From the NCBI GenBank assembly GCA_030916665.1, contig JAUPWC010000567.1, positions 1-13,722 on the forward strand: a stretch of DNA of 13,722 bases, read 5' to 3'. Origin of the DNA: Verrucomicrobiota bacterium (GTDB lineage Bacteria; Verrucomicrobiota; Verrucomicrobiia; Opitutales; Opitutaceae). A program made the position numbers and the translations under genes. The notes under the pieces were generated by a model. The model ran no database searches. It was given only the letters and a program-made list of their open reading frames with translations, and was not told the origin of the DNA. Positions 12,959 to 13,722 of the stretch are shown here, in pieces (within the stretch, counting starts at the first letter, position 1; every line of letters begins with the position of its first letter).

Positions 12959-13722
12959 GTGTCCGCCTCCGCGGTCAGCAAACTCACCAAGCTCACCGGA
13001 ATTTGTCCGGCAGCGCACCCCCATGCCCTGGCGGAACTGACCCGCACCCACCCCGCCCCCGTCTGGCTGGTGATCCACGAGGAGGCCGCGCGCACCGACG
13101 CCCTGGCCGAGGACATCGCCCTGTTTCAGCGCGCCGCCGTCGGCAAGGAACTGGAAATTCTCTCCTTCCCTGAGGCCCAGACCGACAACCGGGAGATGCG
13201 CGAGGCCTTCAACGCCGCCAGCGACCGTCTCGCCGCGCTGTCGCGGCTGCGTAGTCTGGCTTCGTCCACCGTTCACCGCTCTCCGTCCACCGTTTTTCTC
13301 ATCCTCACCACCCCGGCCGCCCTGCTCCAGCCAGTGCCCCCGCCGGCAGATTTCGCGCAGCGCGAGACCGAGCTCCAACGCGGCGAGTCCCGCCCGTTTC
13401 AGGCCCTGCTGGAACTGCTCCGCGCCTACGACTACGACAGCGAAGCTGTCTGCGAGGCGCCCGGCCAATACGCCGTGCGCGGCGGCATCGTGGACGTCTA
13501 TCCGATCACCGCGCATCAGCCCTACCGGCTGGACTTCTTTGGCGACACGCTGGAGGAAATCAAAGCCCTCGACCCCGTCACGCAGCGCTCGGGTGAAAGC
13601 GTCGAACGCATCACGCTGACCGCCACCGCGCGCCTGCACATGGGCGGCACGCAGGGCAGTCTGCTCGACTACCTCGGATCCGACACGCACGCGGCCATCG
13701 TCGAGCCCAAGGCGATCGAGGA
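12959..13722 (+). CDS. mfd: Transcription-repair coupling factor, N-terminal part (cut by window)
   Basis: 254 codons are visible before the right edge, while the whole protein is usually over 1100 residues. Mfd displaces stalled RNA polymerase and recruits UvrA for nucleotide excision repair. The visible part is the UvrB-like N-terminal module. It contains TDNREMREAFNAASDRLAAL, FLILTTPAALLQPVP, FAQRETELQRGE and the conserved run YDSEAVCEAPGQYAVRGGIV followed by DVYPITAHQPYRLDFFGDTLEE. The frame is open from just after a TGA at 12905. There is no ATG, so I chose GTG 12959, with TTG 12947 as the alternative. AGGAG at 12916-12920 is too far from either to be convincing. A short stretch near residues 102-114 (SSTVHRSPSTVFL) is encoded by a heptamer array. 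UvrB itself is excluded by the N-terminal wording. Confidence 0.88.
   Translation, partial: MSASAVSKLTKLTGICPAAHPHALAELTRTHPAPVWLVIHEEAARTDALAEDIALFQRAAVGKELEILSFPEAQTDNREMREAFNAASDRLAALSRLRSLASSTVHRSPSTVFLILTTPAALLQPVPPPADFAQRETELQRGESRPFQALLELLRAYDYDSEAVCEAPGQYAVRGGIVDVYPITAHQPYRLDFFGDTLEEIKALDPVTQRSGESVERITLTATARLHMGGTQGSLLDYLGSDTHAAIVEPKAIE
13264..13298 (+). repeat. Heptamer array R8 inside mfd
   Basis: Five 7-nt words fit exact register: GTCCACC, GTTCACC, GCTCTCC, GTCCACC, GTTTTTC. Because 7 is not a multiple of 3, the encoded residues (SSTVHRSPSTVF) are not periodic. It lies at a variable linker between two conserved Mfd segments. Confidence 0.7.

Overview
This window comes from a high-GC bacterial chromosome. 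The likely source is Verrucomicrobiota, probably an Opitutaceae-like lineage. That assignment is an inference. It rests on GC-rich coding sequence, near absence of Shine-Dalgarno sequences, a secreted protein pairing an SHD1-like N-terminus with a lectin-like C-terminal module, and many short palindromic intergenic repeats. No marker gene settles the taxonomy.

Left part (1-5000). On the minus strand lie a guanine deaminase (guaD), a secreted multi-domain protein and an Amidohydro_2-type hydrolase that runs off the left edge. Divergent from them, on the plus strand, are two broken genes. One is a malate synthase A remnant with a large internal deletion and two frameshifts. The other is a 2-oxo-4-hydroxy-4-carboxy-5-ureidoimidazoline (OHCU) decarboxylase (uraD) with one in-frame TAA. 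Guanine deamination, ureide breakdown and glyoxylate assimilation belong together biochemically, so this looks like a purine-catabolic locus in decay with guaD still intact.

Middle (5000-9170). Here are a metallo-beta-lactamase-fold hydrolase with an extra helical N-terminal domain, an EntS-like MFS exporter, an AT-richer five-helix membrane protein that looks acquired, and tRNA-Cys(GCA) with encoded CCA. A 528-nt gene-free spacer packed with repeats follows.

Right part (9169-13722). A plus-strand run holds parA without parB, two ABC2_membrane_6-type permeases without their ATPase, rnc (RNase III) and the start of mfd (transcription-repair coupling factor).

The least ordinary signal is the repeats. 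At least nine sequence families occur in gaps and inside genes. Most are built from degenerate tandem words of 7-10 nt, and several have two such arms in inverted orientation. They abut or supply the starts of both permeases and rnc. They also encode the C-terminal tail of RNase III and a linker in Mfd. No transposase, CRISPR array, rRNA gene or convincing intrinsic terminator was seen.
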